From Phytophthora colocasiae (lineage: Eukaryota > Oomycota > Peronosporomycetes > Peronosporales > Peronosporaceae), in contig JAGKQI010000087.1 of assembly GCA_018806915.1 (NCBI GenBank), positions 1,054,001-1,118,000 on the forward strand: DNA of 64,000 nt, given 5' to 3'. Positions 41,059 through 52,020 of the stretch are shown piece by piece; positions within the stretch are counted from its first letter, which is position 1, and each line of letters opens with the position of its first letter. The notes under the pieces were generated by a model, which did not search any database, was not told the DNA's origin, and saw only the letters and a list, made by a program, of their open reading frames with translations. Position numbers and translations under genes: made by a program.

Positions 41059-41336
41059 GTTCAGGGGCAAATTACCTTGATGGAGGCGAGTTGAAAACTG
41101 ACGCGAAAGGCATCATTCTGATACCTTTGGATGCTCGGAAACACGCGCTAAGTACCACTTGACCTCAACGAAGCCTACAGCCCTGGTCAGTTCGAGCTGT
41201 CATGCAATCAGCCACCGTAAGGCCTACATCAAGACAGACAAACACACATGCACTAAGTCTATCCAGCGGCACACGTATTACCTTTTGCATAATAGTCATA
41301 TTGCTTGTTCACCGGTCGAAGCATCACTGTGTTCTA

Positions 41337-44300
41337 TCAGTTCTCGTAGTAGTTGCCAAACCTGTTGTAGATCAACTCGCGATCGTACTTGGAACGGGCA
41401 CTTTCGTCCGAGAGCACGTTGTACGCGGCTGTCATCTCCTTGAACAAGTCCGCGTGAGTCGACGTCTTCGCTTTGTCTGCAAACGCAATAAATAGGTAAA
41501 TACTGTAATACTCCAATCACACCCAGCACTTTAACAACTTACCCGGATGATACACAAGCGCCAGCTTTCGGTAGGCCTTCTTGATTTGGTCGGTCGTCGA
41601 CGTCTTCTCAATCCCAAGCACATCGTAATGAGTACGGCGCTGGGTTTTTGGAGCCATGAACGAAGCCCGACTACTTGCTCCGGATGACTGTTGTCCGCTG
41701 GTACCGTAAGTATATCCATTATTACTGCTCGTGTTACGCCGGAAGTTCTCGTAGAACCTGTTGTTATTCCATGACGATTCTCCCCATTGGTGTTGGCGTC
41801 GTTGCCGTTGCTCGCGCTCTGCACGTTTCTTCGCTGCTTCCCGCTGCTTCGCTTCTTCTCGAGCTTTGGCGATCGCAGCCTTCGCCTCGTTTCGCTCTCG
41901 ACGAACGTCTGCAGTGGCGTCAATAGGCATATCACTTGGCTGCTCGCGTAGATACCGGTCAAAGTCCTTCACAGCTTCGTGGAACATCTTGAGTGCAATG
42001 TGGCAACGAGCTCGACGGAGCAACGCACGGGGATAGCTCGGCTTCCGCAGCAAAGCTTCGTTACAGTCGAGGATCGCAGTATGATACCGCTCCAACCCCA
42101 TTTGCGCAGCGGCACGATTGCAATAAATAATTGCGCAGAACTCATGGTGCTGTGGGTCAATCTGCACCGCCTCCGAGTAAAATCGAACCGCTTCCTGGTG
42201 CTCTCCTCGCTTGAATCGTTCGTTGCCGTTATGCTTGAGCTGTTTCATTTCTTGCCACTGCCGCTTCAATTGGATCACATGAGAGCTGCAAGGTGCCACA
42301 GCTTCTAAAGCGTTGAGTAGCTGCACTGCATCGTCAATTTTATTCTGGTAATGCAATGTTGTTGCCCACAGAAGACCCAAATCAATTCCAACGATCATAA
42401 TCTTGTCCTTGAGTGACTCTGCATTCCTTCCGCCTCTACTCGCTCGCGTCGACTGCTGTTTCTCGATGATCGATGCGCAAAACTCAACAAGTAAGTCGAA
42501 TTCTCTGTCATGTTAATGACAAGCGTTAGATTTACCAACTCACAAATCCAAATTGAACTGATACACACCTTTGATGAAGAAGGACTTGGCCCTTCTGAAC
42601 CTGGAGCTTCCGACTACTTGGAGCAAGCGCCAAGGCACTGTTGGTATGCACAAGAGCCTGTTTAAAGTCTCCACAGTCGACATACCACTTGATCTCTCCT
42701 TGTAGCACCGTCAGCTTTTTAATCGTTCCTTCCATTTTGGAAAGCGAGGCAAGGTCTGCTAGATCACTGTTCTTAACTTTACCATTGTTCCCTTCCATCA
42801 ACTGCCTTGCAGTATCCAGATTTGCTTGAGCATGAGCTGTATCACCCAGCTGAACTTGTATTCGACCAAGGCGAAGGTACGCACGGGCGTAAGTTGCATC
42901 AACTTCGATCGAGCGTCGACATTCCTGCTGAGCTTCCGTCATCTGCATCAACATCATCAAAGATGCTGCTCTATTTGCGTGGAGTTTTGCTTTGTCCGTC
43001 CTTATATCGCTGGAATCCTCAATTTTGCCATGGTATAAAAGCGAGTCGAGAAACTCAATACTCTGGCTGTAGTACTCAGCAGCCTCTTCGTATCGTTTCG
43101 CAAAGTGAGCGACACCTCCAAGACGTTTCAGTTCCTCCCAGTCACGGTCGTCTTCGCTGTCCATTTCAGCATCACCTTCAACGTGATAACTGCTTCCAGT
43201 GGTCAGCGGTGCCGATCTTGGACGGTCCTCACGCGAACCAACATTCCGTAGGGCAGCGCGAAGAATTCGGCGTGGTCCAGCAAAAGCAGGACGAGCTCCT
43301 TCTTGGTGAGATTTGCCAGATTGCGTGGGTGCATTCGACGCTGAGAATACGGGTAAGTGGCTTGTGTTTTGGGACGATGATGCTGCCGTTGATGTCTGGA
43401 AAAATCCAGATTTTGTTGCCGTGTGTTGCTGTTCTTCGCCGGACCTGAAAGGATTGGCAGTTGAGGCTGTAACTGCAACTCTCTTTCCCTTTGTCCTTAA
43501 AACATTAGCATGGTTTTCTCCATACGTCGGTATCACGAATGGATCAGCAGGAGGGCTCCGATCGTAGCGTCGTATGCGTGCATTCTTACGGCCTCGCCTA
43601 TTCTGAATGCCGAAAGGAAACGGAGTCGCCGAAGACGAAGAGGAACAATCCGGAGATGGTTCAGGTTCTTTTGCACCAGGCTTAAATCCAGGTTTCCGTG
43701 GACTGTTCTTGTTTGTGAACATCCCGGTTTTCCTGGAGCGTCGTCGTGAGTTGTTGTTAGCACACGAACTACCTACCTGGAAGCCATCAGTAGCTGCATT
43801 CCCAGCTTTGGCTCCGGTGGTCTGCGAAGTGGTTTCTTCTTCTCCGAACTCGAATGGATGATGCGAAGTGCCATTCCCAAACAAAACTTGTTTGGGTGTG
43901 CCTCCATTGAATTGTGCAGACGTGGCTGGGTTGCTGGCTGACCCAAACAAACCTCCCTGGAATACTCCGGGCGACGTGCCGTTCAAGTTTCGAAAAGTAA
44001 ACGGCCCGCTTACTCTTTTGGCAGACGGCTTTGTTGTGTCTTCGGCTTTATTACCATTTTGAGGAAAGCTAGCTCCGGCGAGTCCAAAAGCAGACGATGG
44101 TTTAGGGTGTTCGTCACGAACCTCGTGCGCGGATGTGGCAGCTGGAAAAAATGGCATGCCGAACGCTGTTCTCCCCAATGGCGAAGCACTAGATTTGCCT
44201 TTCAGCACAGTCTTCGTCTTCCGGCGATCAGAATTGCGCTGATGCGTACTTGGCCCTGGTACACCTGTCGTAAAATTCGCAAAAGGAGTTGCGGGCCCCT

Positions 44301-45567
44301 TGGCATCCTCAAACCTTACTGTCGGCGCCGTACCAAAACGCGTTCTGGATGCCCACGAAGACCACGGAGCTGTAATGGACGAAGTTGCTTCCGTCTCAGC
44401 CGTATGAGGCGTCTCATTACTGTTTTGCCTGTGGAATGTAAACGGCTTTCGATTCTTGTACGACGACCCAAACAAAAATTCCGTATTTTTCGGAGTTTGA
44501 CTGTTAGGCTTGGCTTGTGGGCTTGGGTTTGGGCTTGCCATGTTGGTGTCGCCCCCTTCATCCGCAACGTTCACAGGAGCGGGAACTTTCGAAGCGAATG
44601 TGGCTCTGCGAGCGTCTTGACCAGCAAAATTGTACGGTTTCGGAGCTTTATTACTCCGACCCATCGTAAATCCACCATCCACCGGAACAAACGGTGAGCT
44701 AGCAGCTTGAACACTGGGACTGCGCATATATGCGTCACCAGTAGAACTTGTATTTCCAAATGTGAATTCCGGTGTCTTAGGTGCAGACTTAACATTCTGC
44801 TTCGCATTGAAATCAGGTATCTCCACAGCTGGAACTCGAACCTTTGTTTGCTTTGCAACACTTGCCTCCTTATTGGGTTCTTGTTCCATCGAAAAAGTCG
44901 CTGCACTCTGCTGCTCTCCAGTCGACAATGTCGAGAATCTTGGTGATACTCCAGTTGGACGGTATTGAGCTGTAGGTGTCCGTCTCCGCGGCTTGGCCTT
45001 CTTCTCTGCAATTCCTGCTTGAAAAGTCCACTGTTTCGCTTCCACGTCAAAGAAATTGGGTCTGCTTGTGTCCTGCTGTTGGTCCTCATTTATATTTGAC
45101 TCCTGCTGTGCTGCGTGCTCCTCTCCCTCCTTCTCTTCAACAGCTTTTTCACTGCGTCGTTTAAAAGGATTATCCTTAAATGCTTGACTAAGGTCCTCCC
45201 AAGCGTAAAAGACATCTCCATGCTCCTCCTGGGTTAAATCAATAGGCTTATCGTTTTCTGTCCCGTCCAAGCTGTCCAAATCGGCGTCTGCAAAGGCCTC
45301 GTGCATCCTTTTACCTTCATCTTCACTCTCCGTTGTGTCCGGATGCTCTTCGCCCATGTCATTATCCGGATCCAGGTCTTCTGTGGCCACAGAGCTCGTG
45401 ACGGAGCCTACATCAACCAGAGACGCCTCGGAAGGAGCGTAATCCTCGTCTTCCTCGTCTTCGTCGCTGTCTGGGGACCGCATTCGGTACGAGAACGAGT
45501 CGCTGGGACTGCATGGGGCCTCCAGCTCGTCGTCCGAGCTCTCCGGATACTCTACGAGCCGAACCAT
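41337..45567 (-). CDS. TPR-DnaJ co-chaperone with FG-rich N-terminus (DNAJC7-like C-terminus)
   Basis: Three exons (45567-42569, 42504-41543, 41476-41337; GT-AG introns of 64 and 66 bp) give 1,366 residues. The first 800 or so are disordered and acidic at the start, with about nine FG dipeptides (TFGNT, LFGSS, AFGMP, GLFGS, PFGIQ). Two blocks of TPR repeats follow ([41 protein letters not shown]), then a coiled [17 protein letters not shown] segment. A J domain ends the protein ([24 protein letters not shown]). The Asp of the HPD motif is completed across the last intron. J proteins stimulate Hsp70 ATPase; TPRs bind Hsp70/Hsp90 tails. A GTG-started frame extends 27 codons upstream; the ATG at 45567 is preferred. 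Confidence 0.85.
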
Positions 45568-45788
45568 GGGGCGCAGGTGGCGCTTCCAGTGCGGAAGGCG
45601 TTTTGGAGAGTGAATGTATGGCTTCGAAATGACTGCGTTAGTGACCACCTAAAAATAATGGCATTTATCTTGATTTAAGAAAGTTCAATAGTTGCAGACG
45701 GTTCGTGACGTTGTTATACCGAGGTAGTATTGAAACTGAGGTTGTAGTCTTTTTGATACGTGTATGTAGGATGTTTTGGTCTAAAAGT

Positions 45789-46601
45789 CTACGAACGTTT
45801 GGTCTTCTTGCTGTTCTTCTTGGCCGCTGCAGATGTCCGTCTTTTCGTGGGCTTCTTACTGTCGTCAGGGTCTTCGTTGTCGCTGTCTAGAGCGTCTCCA
45901 GCCTGTTTCCACGCCACATCTTCCGCTGCCTCCACGTCGACATCACCGGCTTGTCGGACACGACCCACTTCAGTGCCGTGCTGGTTGTCCCAGTCCTTGA
46001 GCTTAGCTCCCATCATGAAGTTGTCCTGCACCACAGACCAGGAGCTCTTTGCAGCAGGCTTCTCCGTGGATTTCTGTGAGGCCTTTAGCAAGCCGAGGAA
46101 ATTGTCCTTGGACATCTCCTTGACCTTTTTGTCGTTCTTGTCTTCCTTCTTGCCGTTTTGATGCTGGTGCTTCTCAATAGCGTTGAAAAGTGCTACCACA
46201 CCTTTTGTCGCAATCATACGGAGCTTCCTGTCCTGCACTGCTGTCGTATGGCTGGGCACCGCCATGTCCTTCTGGTCACGCTCCCGCTTCTCGGCAGCGC
46301 TGAGTCTTGCCGTCTTCGTCTCATGCTTCTCACTCTGGATCTCACGCATACGAGCCGTCGTACGCTTGGCTAGAATCGGCTGCGCATCTTCCGCCACGTT
46401 CTGCGCTAGGATTTTGCTCATGGCGTCTCCGAAACCCACGGCGTCGTGCGTCTCGGCGTCTCCTTCATCTTCGGAGCTCTGAGGCACATCCTCCTCTTCC
46501 TCGCTATCACGCGCGTTATCACTGCCAGATCCTTCATTTGAAGACGCCGCTGACTCCACCTGCGGCTCCTTCTCCACCTTCTCAGGCGTTGACACCGCCA
46601 T
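45789..46601 (-). CDS. RRP15: Ribosomal RNA-processing protein 15
   Basis: This 270-residue single-exon ORF starts at 46601. The first 60 residues are acidic and low complexity. The RRP15 core follows: VGFGDAMSKILAQN, AQPILAKRTT, then RKLRMIATKGVVALFNAIEKHQ. The C-terminus ends in basic nuclear/nucleolar signals (KKPTKRRTS, KKNSKKTKRS). RRP15 acts in the nucleolus in processing of the large-subunit rRNA precursor (ITS1/27S). It is intact and the length fits the family. It lies upstream of the TPR-DnaJ gene in the same direction. Confidence 0.88.
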   Translation of the reverse strand: MAVSTPEKVEKEPQVESAASSNEGSGSDNARDSEEEEDVPQSSEDEGDAETHDAVGFGDAMSKILAQNVAEDAQPILAKRTTARMREIQSEKHETKTARLSAAEKRERDQKDMAVPSHTTAVQDRKLRMIATKGVVALFNAIEKHQHQNGKKEDKNDKKVKEMSKDNFLGLLKASQKSTEKPAAKSSWSVVQDNFMMGAKLKDWDNQHGTEVGRVRQAGDVDVEAAEDVAWKQAGDALDSDNEDPDDSKKPTKRRTSAAAKKNSKKTKRS

Positions 46602-46718
46602 AGCTCTTTACTGTTTGATTGATGTCTTTTGAGCACAGTGGCCATTCGATTCGTGGTGTAGTGCACATAATTTGTGTTTACATGAGGTAAAATTGAAGTT
46701 GTTGTATCCTGCATGTCA

Positions 46719-48757
46719 TTATGCTGTATTGTCAGTGTTTAACGTTACACTACAGGTTAAGCTTTTAGGCAGCGACAGTCTGCGCTGCAACTTGGTTTTC
46801 GACTGAATAGACCGACCGATAGAATTCACCTTTGCCAGAGCAGCCACACTTGTCATTGTCACCTTTCCTCGTTCGTGGGGAGACTTTCTGCCGATTTCCT
46901 CATCTTCCAGCACCTCGTCTTTCATCGCTTGCAGACGTTCCTCAATTCGCTCTTCTTCTGCAAACCCTCGAATCACTTCAATTGCCTCCAGTAACTTCAT
47001 CCTCTTCGATGGTTCAAACGCACACAACTTCTCCACTAATTCCCACTGTGCATCGCTCTTAAAAGCCTTCGGTCTGGGCAAAAATTTCTTCCGAGGCACG
47101 TGGAATTTTCACTACTGGATCAGGCACTTGACCCCAAGGAACTTCACCAGTCACAGCTTCCACTACACACATACCCAGAGAATACACATCTGATTGAGCG
47201 TTGGGCGCCACTGGTTTGTCCTTGCGAATCACCTCAGGAGCTTTCCACCGAATGGCCCCGACGGTCTCTTCATCGCTACTTTGCTCCGTCGCCAAGAAGC
47301 TCAGACCAAAATCTGTCAACATGGCTACACCATCTTTACTCACGAGGATTTGGTTGCACTTGAGGTCGCTATGAACGACGTGTCGTTCGTGCAAGAAATG
47401 AAGTCCAAGAGCAGCATCCAGAAGCTTCCGCCATACCAGCGACCTTCCTTCTTCTCGTGCGTGATAAAGGTAGTCCAAAAGCTTTCCATTCTTGGCCTCC
47501 TCACACACAAAGAAGTACGTGGACCCTTCATCACAAGCTCCAAAGAACGGGACGATATTCGGATGTCTGGCCTTCTGCCAGATTCGTGCCTCTCGATGGA
47601 AAGTTCGCTTCTCTTTCTCTGTCTCCACAGCCACAGTCTTGACCACGACTCGAGTACTAAGCCACCAGCCTCGGTACACTTTACCAAAGAAGCCAGCAGT
47701 GAAAGGCTGCTGCTCTTTCCGAACTTCACGACTGGGAATCTACCAATCCGGTTTGCTTCGTGTAGCAGAAACCACACTATCCGTCGGTGTTGTCGTATCT
47801 AAGGTACTGAGGTTGGCCTGGTACTCGAGGAGAATGTTTCGGATATTGTACCTGCAGTTTAAGGCAGCTATTTCTACTGCTGTTCGGTCAGAGCAGTCAA
47901 CTCGATTCACATCAACACCACTGTCGAGCAGAAGACGTACAATCTCTTCGTGACCCCTCTGCGCTGCAGAGTCTACCACATCCACATCAGCTCCATTATC
48001 GATGAGAAGGCGAATGACCTCAAGATGACCCTCATCTGCTGCTAGTGCTAACGCTATTCGGTTGTCTCCAGTTTCGCTGTTCACTTGAGCTCCTTTTTCC
48101 AAAAGAAGCGTGACAATATCAACATGACCGAGTTGTGAAGCGATGATCAGTGGAGTCCACCCGACCCCATTAGCCACATTAACGTCCATCTCACGGTCCA
48201 ATAGCAACTGAACTGCCTCTGTTTGTCCGCCGATAATAGCTTCGTGGAGAACAGTGTCTCCATCGCCGTCTTGGGTCGATAATTTTTATCAAGGGAGAGT
48301 AACAGTTTAAATGCCTCCATGTGTCCAAAGCAAACCGAATTCTGGAGGGACGAGCAATTGTTCACGCCACGTTCGTTGATATCAGCTCCGTAGTCCAGCA
48401 ATACCTGAATGCAGTCGGTATTTCCTCCAGCTACTGCAAATTGCAGCGCATTGTCCCCATTCTTCGCTTTGACGTTCACAGAAGCACCAGCTTTTAACAG
48501 AAATGCCACCAAGTCTACGTGTTTGTTGATAGCTGCAAACATCAGTGGAGTATTCCCATACACATCGGCCAGTTCAACGTCGCTTCCATGATCCACCAGC
48601 ACGCGAGCAACATCCAAGTGACCAAATATCGCCGTGACGAAGAGCTCAGTGGAACCCTCAGTAGACAATGCGTTAATGACTGCCCCACCACGTAAGAGAG
48701 CCTTCACAACATCGACGTGACCAGCTTGTGCAGCAATACCAAGCGCCCTGTAACCTT
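46719..48757 (-). pseudogene. Ankyrin-repeat TKL kinase (copy 2): ankyrin core, linker and kinase
   Basis: This is the 3' part of the gene split by gypsy C. From the LTR edge the minus strand gives several ankyrin repeats (GYRALGIAAQAGHVDVV, NTPLMFAAINKHVDLVAFLL, NALQFAVAGG), a 1-nt shift near 48285, more ankyrin repeats to 47780, and an in-frame TAG at about 47738. The kinase domain follows, with AGFFGKVYRG, VVVKTVAV, HSDLKCNQ, DFG and KAPEV, then a 1-nt insertion near 47098 and the last 126 residues to 46719. It is closely related to copy 1 (4393-5809) but lacks that copy's 8-bp deletion. In its own frame the kinase core (47679-47098) is intact. Confidence 0.88.
48754..48757. repeat. Target site duplication CCTT, left copy (gypsy C)
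   Basis: CCTT at 48754-48757 recurs at 58698-58701. A fifth base is ambiguous because the LTR starts with T. Confidence 0.85.
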
Positions 48758-49610
48758 TGTAACAGGAGGACACGGACGCTTGACATTTGCGAGACGGACA
48801 GACGAGGAGGACGCGTGGAGAACCAGTGTGGCCGAGACGTGATGGGCACGAGGAGCGGCAGCACCTGTGGGAGAAGTTCCAGCGGTCCAAGTACTGGCGA
48901 ACGTTCGTGGCGTGAGCCAATAAACGCCGTGGCCTTCTACGAGTACATGTACGGGAGCACGGGGTGGCGAAGCAGTGGTACGATGAGAATTCGAACTGGC
49001 TGCAAGCTGCTGGATACCGGAGACCTTGAAGAAGGGGAACCGGCTGACGAAGTGAAGAGCAGGATGGCTCACTTTGAAAATTACGACGGAGGGAGCAAGT
49101 GAGAGGCTCACTCTGCAACTGGCGCTGAAGAGAGCGTGTGGGATTATTGCAGGCTGCTTGAGCGTAGGCAGCACGCAACCGAACGACAGTACCAGGCTTC
49201 GGACGGGAGTGACGAACGGCGAGGACTGAGCGGGCAGCGAACGGGACTGGGCGACAACTGGAAGGCGGCGGCGACTGGAAGTGCTTTGGTGAGTACTCCG
49301 ACAGCTGTGCGAGCGACTTCACGTCACCTGGAGGGTCTCAACGGTGTCGGCGGGCTCGGGACGAACTGTGAGGAGCTGACGGACGAAGGTTTGGCAGTGT
49401 GTGAGACGAACGAGACAAACGAAAGTAGGCATTAAGAGTAGTGTCTATTCAATAAATAGGGTCGCAGCACGAAGCTACGGGCCCGGCGCAGCAACAAGTG
49501 GTTGCTGTTGGCCAGAAAGTGTTAAGTACATACGAAGTGGACGGGACGCAGAAGCCAAGAGCAATACGACTTGCTCAACGTGCCGGGCAAGATAAAAGGC
49601 AAACGCTACA
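48758..49610 (+). repeat. 5' LTR of gypsy element C
   Basis: This 853-bp LTR starts TGTAACAGGAGG and ends AAACGCTACA. It differs from 57844-58697 by small indels near position 30 to 65 of the LTR. TGGTGGTCATAC directly after it may be the primer-binding site. Confidence 0.93.
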
Positions 49611-51997
49611 TGGTGGTCATACAGGGGCAACTTCGAAGAATGACGAGACAAATGACAAGTACGAGAACGGCACTGACGGCGCCGAAAGAGAAAAGAGCTT
49701 CGAGAACACGGCGTTCACGAGTTCGAAGCAGCACTGAGAAGAAGACTGAGAACAACGAGGCGAGCGAAGACAACCGCGAATCGGACGACGATGAAGAGAA
49801 GGCGTTACCGGTACCCACTCCTTCCCTCGCAACGGCAAATAGTTCAACGGTGGCTGGCATTGATGAAGCAGCGGCAGTTAACGAAGAGCGGCAGGAAGTT
49901 GAAAACCCAACAGCGCTCCGCGAAGAAGAAGATCGGCTGGCACCAGCGCAACCGGATCAACAGGCCAACGAAATGGAACCAAGAGGGCGAAGATCTGTTA
50001 CAGCAGCACGAACTTCCGGTGACCTTGGCACTGCAGACGAAATGGACCTTCAGGAGTTGGGCGAGGCTCTAAGGAAAATGTACGACCGGGTGCGCATACT
50101 ACAACGGGAGCGTATGCCTGAAGCAGATACGCCACAGCTGGAAGCCGACGAGCGACGTGTGGTGGAGGAATTACCGCACGACGGTGACGAACGGGATGAG
50201 TACGGGCGAGATGTTCGGCCTCGCTACCAGGACGAAGATAGCGACGGCGGACAAAGAGCACCACTGCACCGCGAACATGAACGAGAAGCAAGACGAGCAG
50301 TACGTAGGCGCCTTGACGACGACGAACCACGAGACCGTGGACGACGACACGGGAACGAACCAGGACGACACGGACGCCGATCCAGGAGCGAAGCACGACG
50401 GCGTGGAGGGAACCGCGGGCGCCACGACCGACATCCAGTGCGACGACGAGCACACCATGATGGCGATCCATCAGACGACGACAGCTCTGACGATTCGGAA
50501 CAAGGACATGTTGGAGGAGCACCCAGCGACGATGGAAGCAGCGGCGGCAGCAGCTCCGAAACGAGTAGTGAAAGTTCAAGCGACGAGAGCGACCGAAGCA
50601 GGTCACGAAGCGCGAGGGGAATGTACGAACGGCACGAGGAACGGCACGATCGCCGAAGACATGAACGGCGTGACCGACGGGAACGACGCGACCGACGTGG
50701 ACGACGCGAGCGACGCGGTAGGCACGAGCAGCCTGAGCAACGCGAACGGGAAGAACGGCGACGACGAGCCACGCAGCGAAGTATCAAGGACTTGGAGCTT
50801 CCGGTGTTCACGCCAGAGTCAGGGATCTCGGTCTCAACGTGGATCGATCGAATCGACCTAGCACTTGAAGGAGCGCGAGAATCTGGACGTGGTGACTGGT
50901 CCGATAAGGCCCTGTACTTCATTTTGGGCAACAAGTTGGCTGAGAACGCGGCACGATGGTGGGTCAACCGAGATCGAAGAACGCCGGCACGAGAACGCAC
51001 GTGGACTCATTTGAAGAGAGGTCTGTTGCAGCGGTACGCACCACCGCAGAACTTGGAGGATGCTGAATGGAGAGTGAACACGCGAATGATGATAGCCGGC
51101 GAGTCGTACGCCGACTATGCCGCTGGATTGCGAGAGGCTGCCGACAGAAATCCAGTGGAAGAGAGAGTTTTCCTTGCCCAATTCTATAGAAACTTGGACC
51201 GGACGACAAGACAGTTGGTTAAGCAACCACCGGTTCCGAAGACGCTGGAGAAGGCTGTGAAGAAGGCGACTCAGTTGAGCGACCCGTTGGAGAATGTGGC
51301 GCGAGGAATGCATAACATTGGGCAGACGTTCCCAGCTGCGCATGCGACGCATCTGGTGCAAGTGAATGGACCCAGCGGTACGACGGTGATGATTCCAGGT
51401 GTCGGTGGAGTGAGTGTTCCCGGAGAAGTAGCAGGTGCCGCAACTGAAATAGGAGGACGAGCAGCGACTGAGACAGCGGAACAATTGGCGTTGTTCACGA
51501 ATCCTCAAGGCGTGTATAATCGACTCACGGGCATGATCCAGAAGATACCGGGCAGGCGATGGAACGGACGATTCTGGGAACCGAAGCCGGCGAGCAAGCC
51601 GCGTGCGCGGAAGAGTGGTGCCAGCGAGACCAAGCCACCTGCGAAGAAGGTTAAAACGCAAGCAACGGAACCAAGCGGTGAAGAGTCAGATACCCCACCA
51701 AAGACGGCAAAGACGAAGGCAGCAGTGAAGCAGGCTGGTACAAGCGACAGCCGACAGGGCGAATTGCGTCGGGAAAACGGCGAAACTAGCGGCAGCAGAG
51801 AGTGTCGGCGATGCGGTGGTAAAGGCCATTGGTCAATGCAGTGTCCGAACGAACCCCGGTGCTTTGCGTGCAACCGAGTGGGCCATTTTGCGAGGATGTG
51901 CACCGACAGTGAGGCCAAGGCCCGGAACGACGAGTACATGCGCACACGCGGAGCGAAGCCTCTGGCCAAGTCGGAAAACGAGCAGCGAACGACGTAG
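49610..51997 (+). CDS. Gag of gypsy element C
   Basis: The first ATG (49610) overlaps the last base of the LTR; a Met at 49640 is an alternative. The protein is about 795 residues. Residues 50-400 are extremely Arg/Glu/Asp/Ser-rich and disordered. The retrotransposon gag domain lies near 420-560 ([39 protein letters not shown]). Two CCHC zinc knuckles close it: [14 protein letters not shown] and [14 protein letters not shown]. The high-GC, repetitive middle makes several other frames open here. No stop interrupts it. Confidence 0.85.
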   Translation: MVVIQGQLRRMTRQMTSTRTALTAPKEKRASRTRRSRVRSSTEKKTENNEASEDNRESDDDEEKALPVPTPSLATANSSTVAGIDEAAAVNEERQEVENPTALREEEDRLAPAQPDQQANEMEPRGRRSVTAARTSGDLGTADEMDLQELGEALRKMYDRVRILQRERMPEADTPQLEADERRVVEELPHDGDERDEYGRDVRPRYQDEDSDGGQRAPLHREHEREARRAVRRRLDDDEPRDRGRRHGNEPGRHGRRSRSEARRRGGNRGRHDRHPVRRRAHHDGDPSDDDSSDDSEQGHVGGAPSDDGSSGGSSSETSSESSSDESDRSRSRSARGMYERHEERHDRRRHERRDRRERRDRRGRRERRGRHEQPEQREREERRRRATQRSIKDLELPVFTPESGISVSTWIDRIDLALEGARESGRGDWSDKALYFILGNKLAENAARWWVNRDRRTPARERTWTHLKRGLLQRYAPPQNLEDAEWRVNTRMMIAGESYADYAAGLREAADRNPVEERVFLAQFYRNLDRTTRQLVKQPPVPKTLEKAVKKATQLSDPLENVARGMHNIGQTFPAAHATHLVQVNGPSGTTVMIPGVGGVSVPGEVAGAATEIGGRAATETAEQLALFTNPQGVYNRLTGMIQKIPGRRWNGRFWEPKPASKPRARKSGASETKPPAKKVKTQATEPSGEESDTPPKTAKTKAAVKQAGTSDSRQGELRRENGETSGSRECRRCGGKGHWSMQCPNEPRCFACNRVGHFARMCTDSEAKARNDEYMRTRGAKPLAKSENEQRTT

Positions 51998-52020
51998 CGG
52001 GGATACGGCGTTCGACAGTG

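Noticed and set aside
48704..49322. Minus-strand frame with Ser/Pro/Arg-rich N-terminus fused to ankyrin repeats
   Set aside because: The N-terminal part is antisense LTR of element C; only the ankyrin part belongs to the interrupted gene. The same LTR-antisense frame recurs at 57723-58409.
50157..51661. Several long antisense and alternate frames over gag of element C
   Set aside because: The Arg/Glu-rich, GC-rich gag sequence keeps all frames open; the alternate frames show no domain, while the gag frame has the capsid domain and zinc knuckles.
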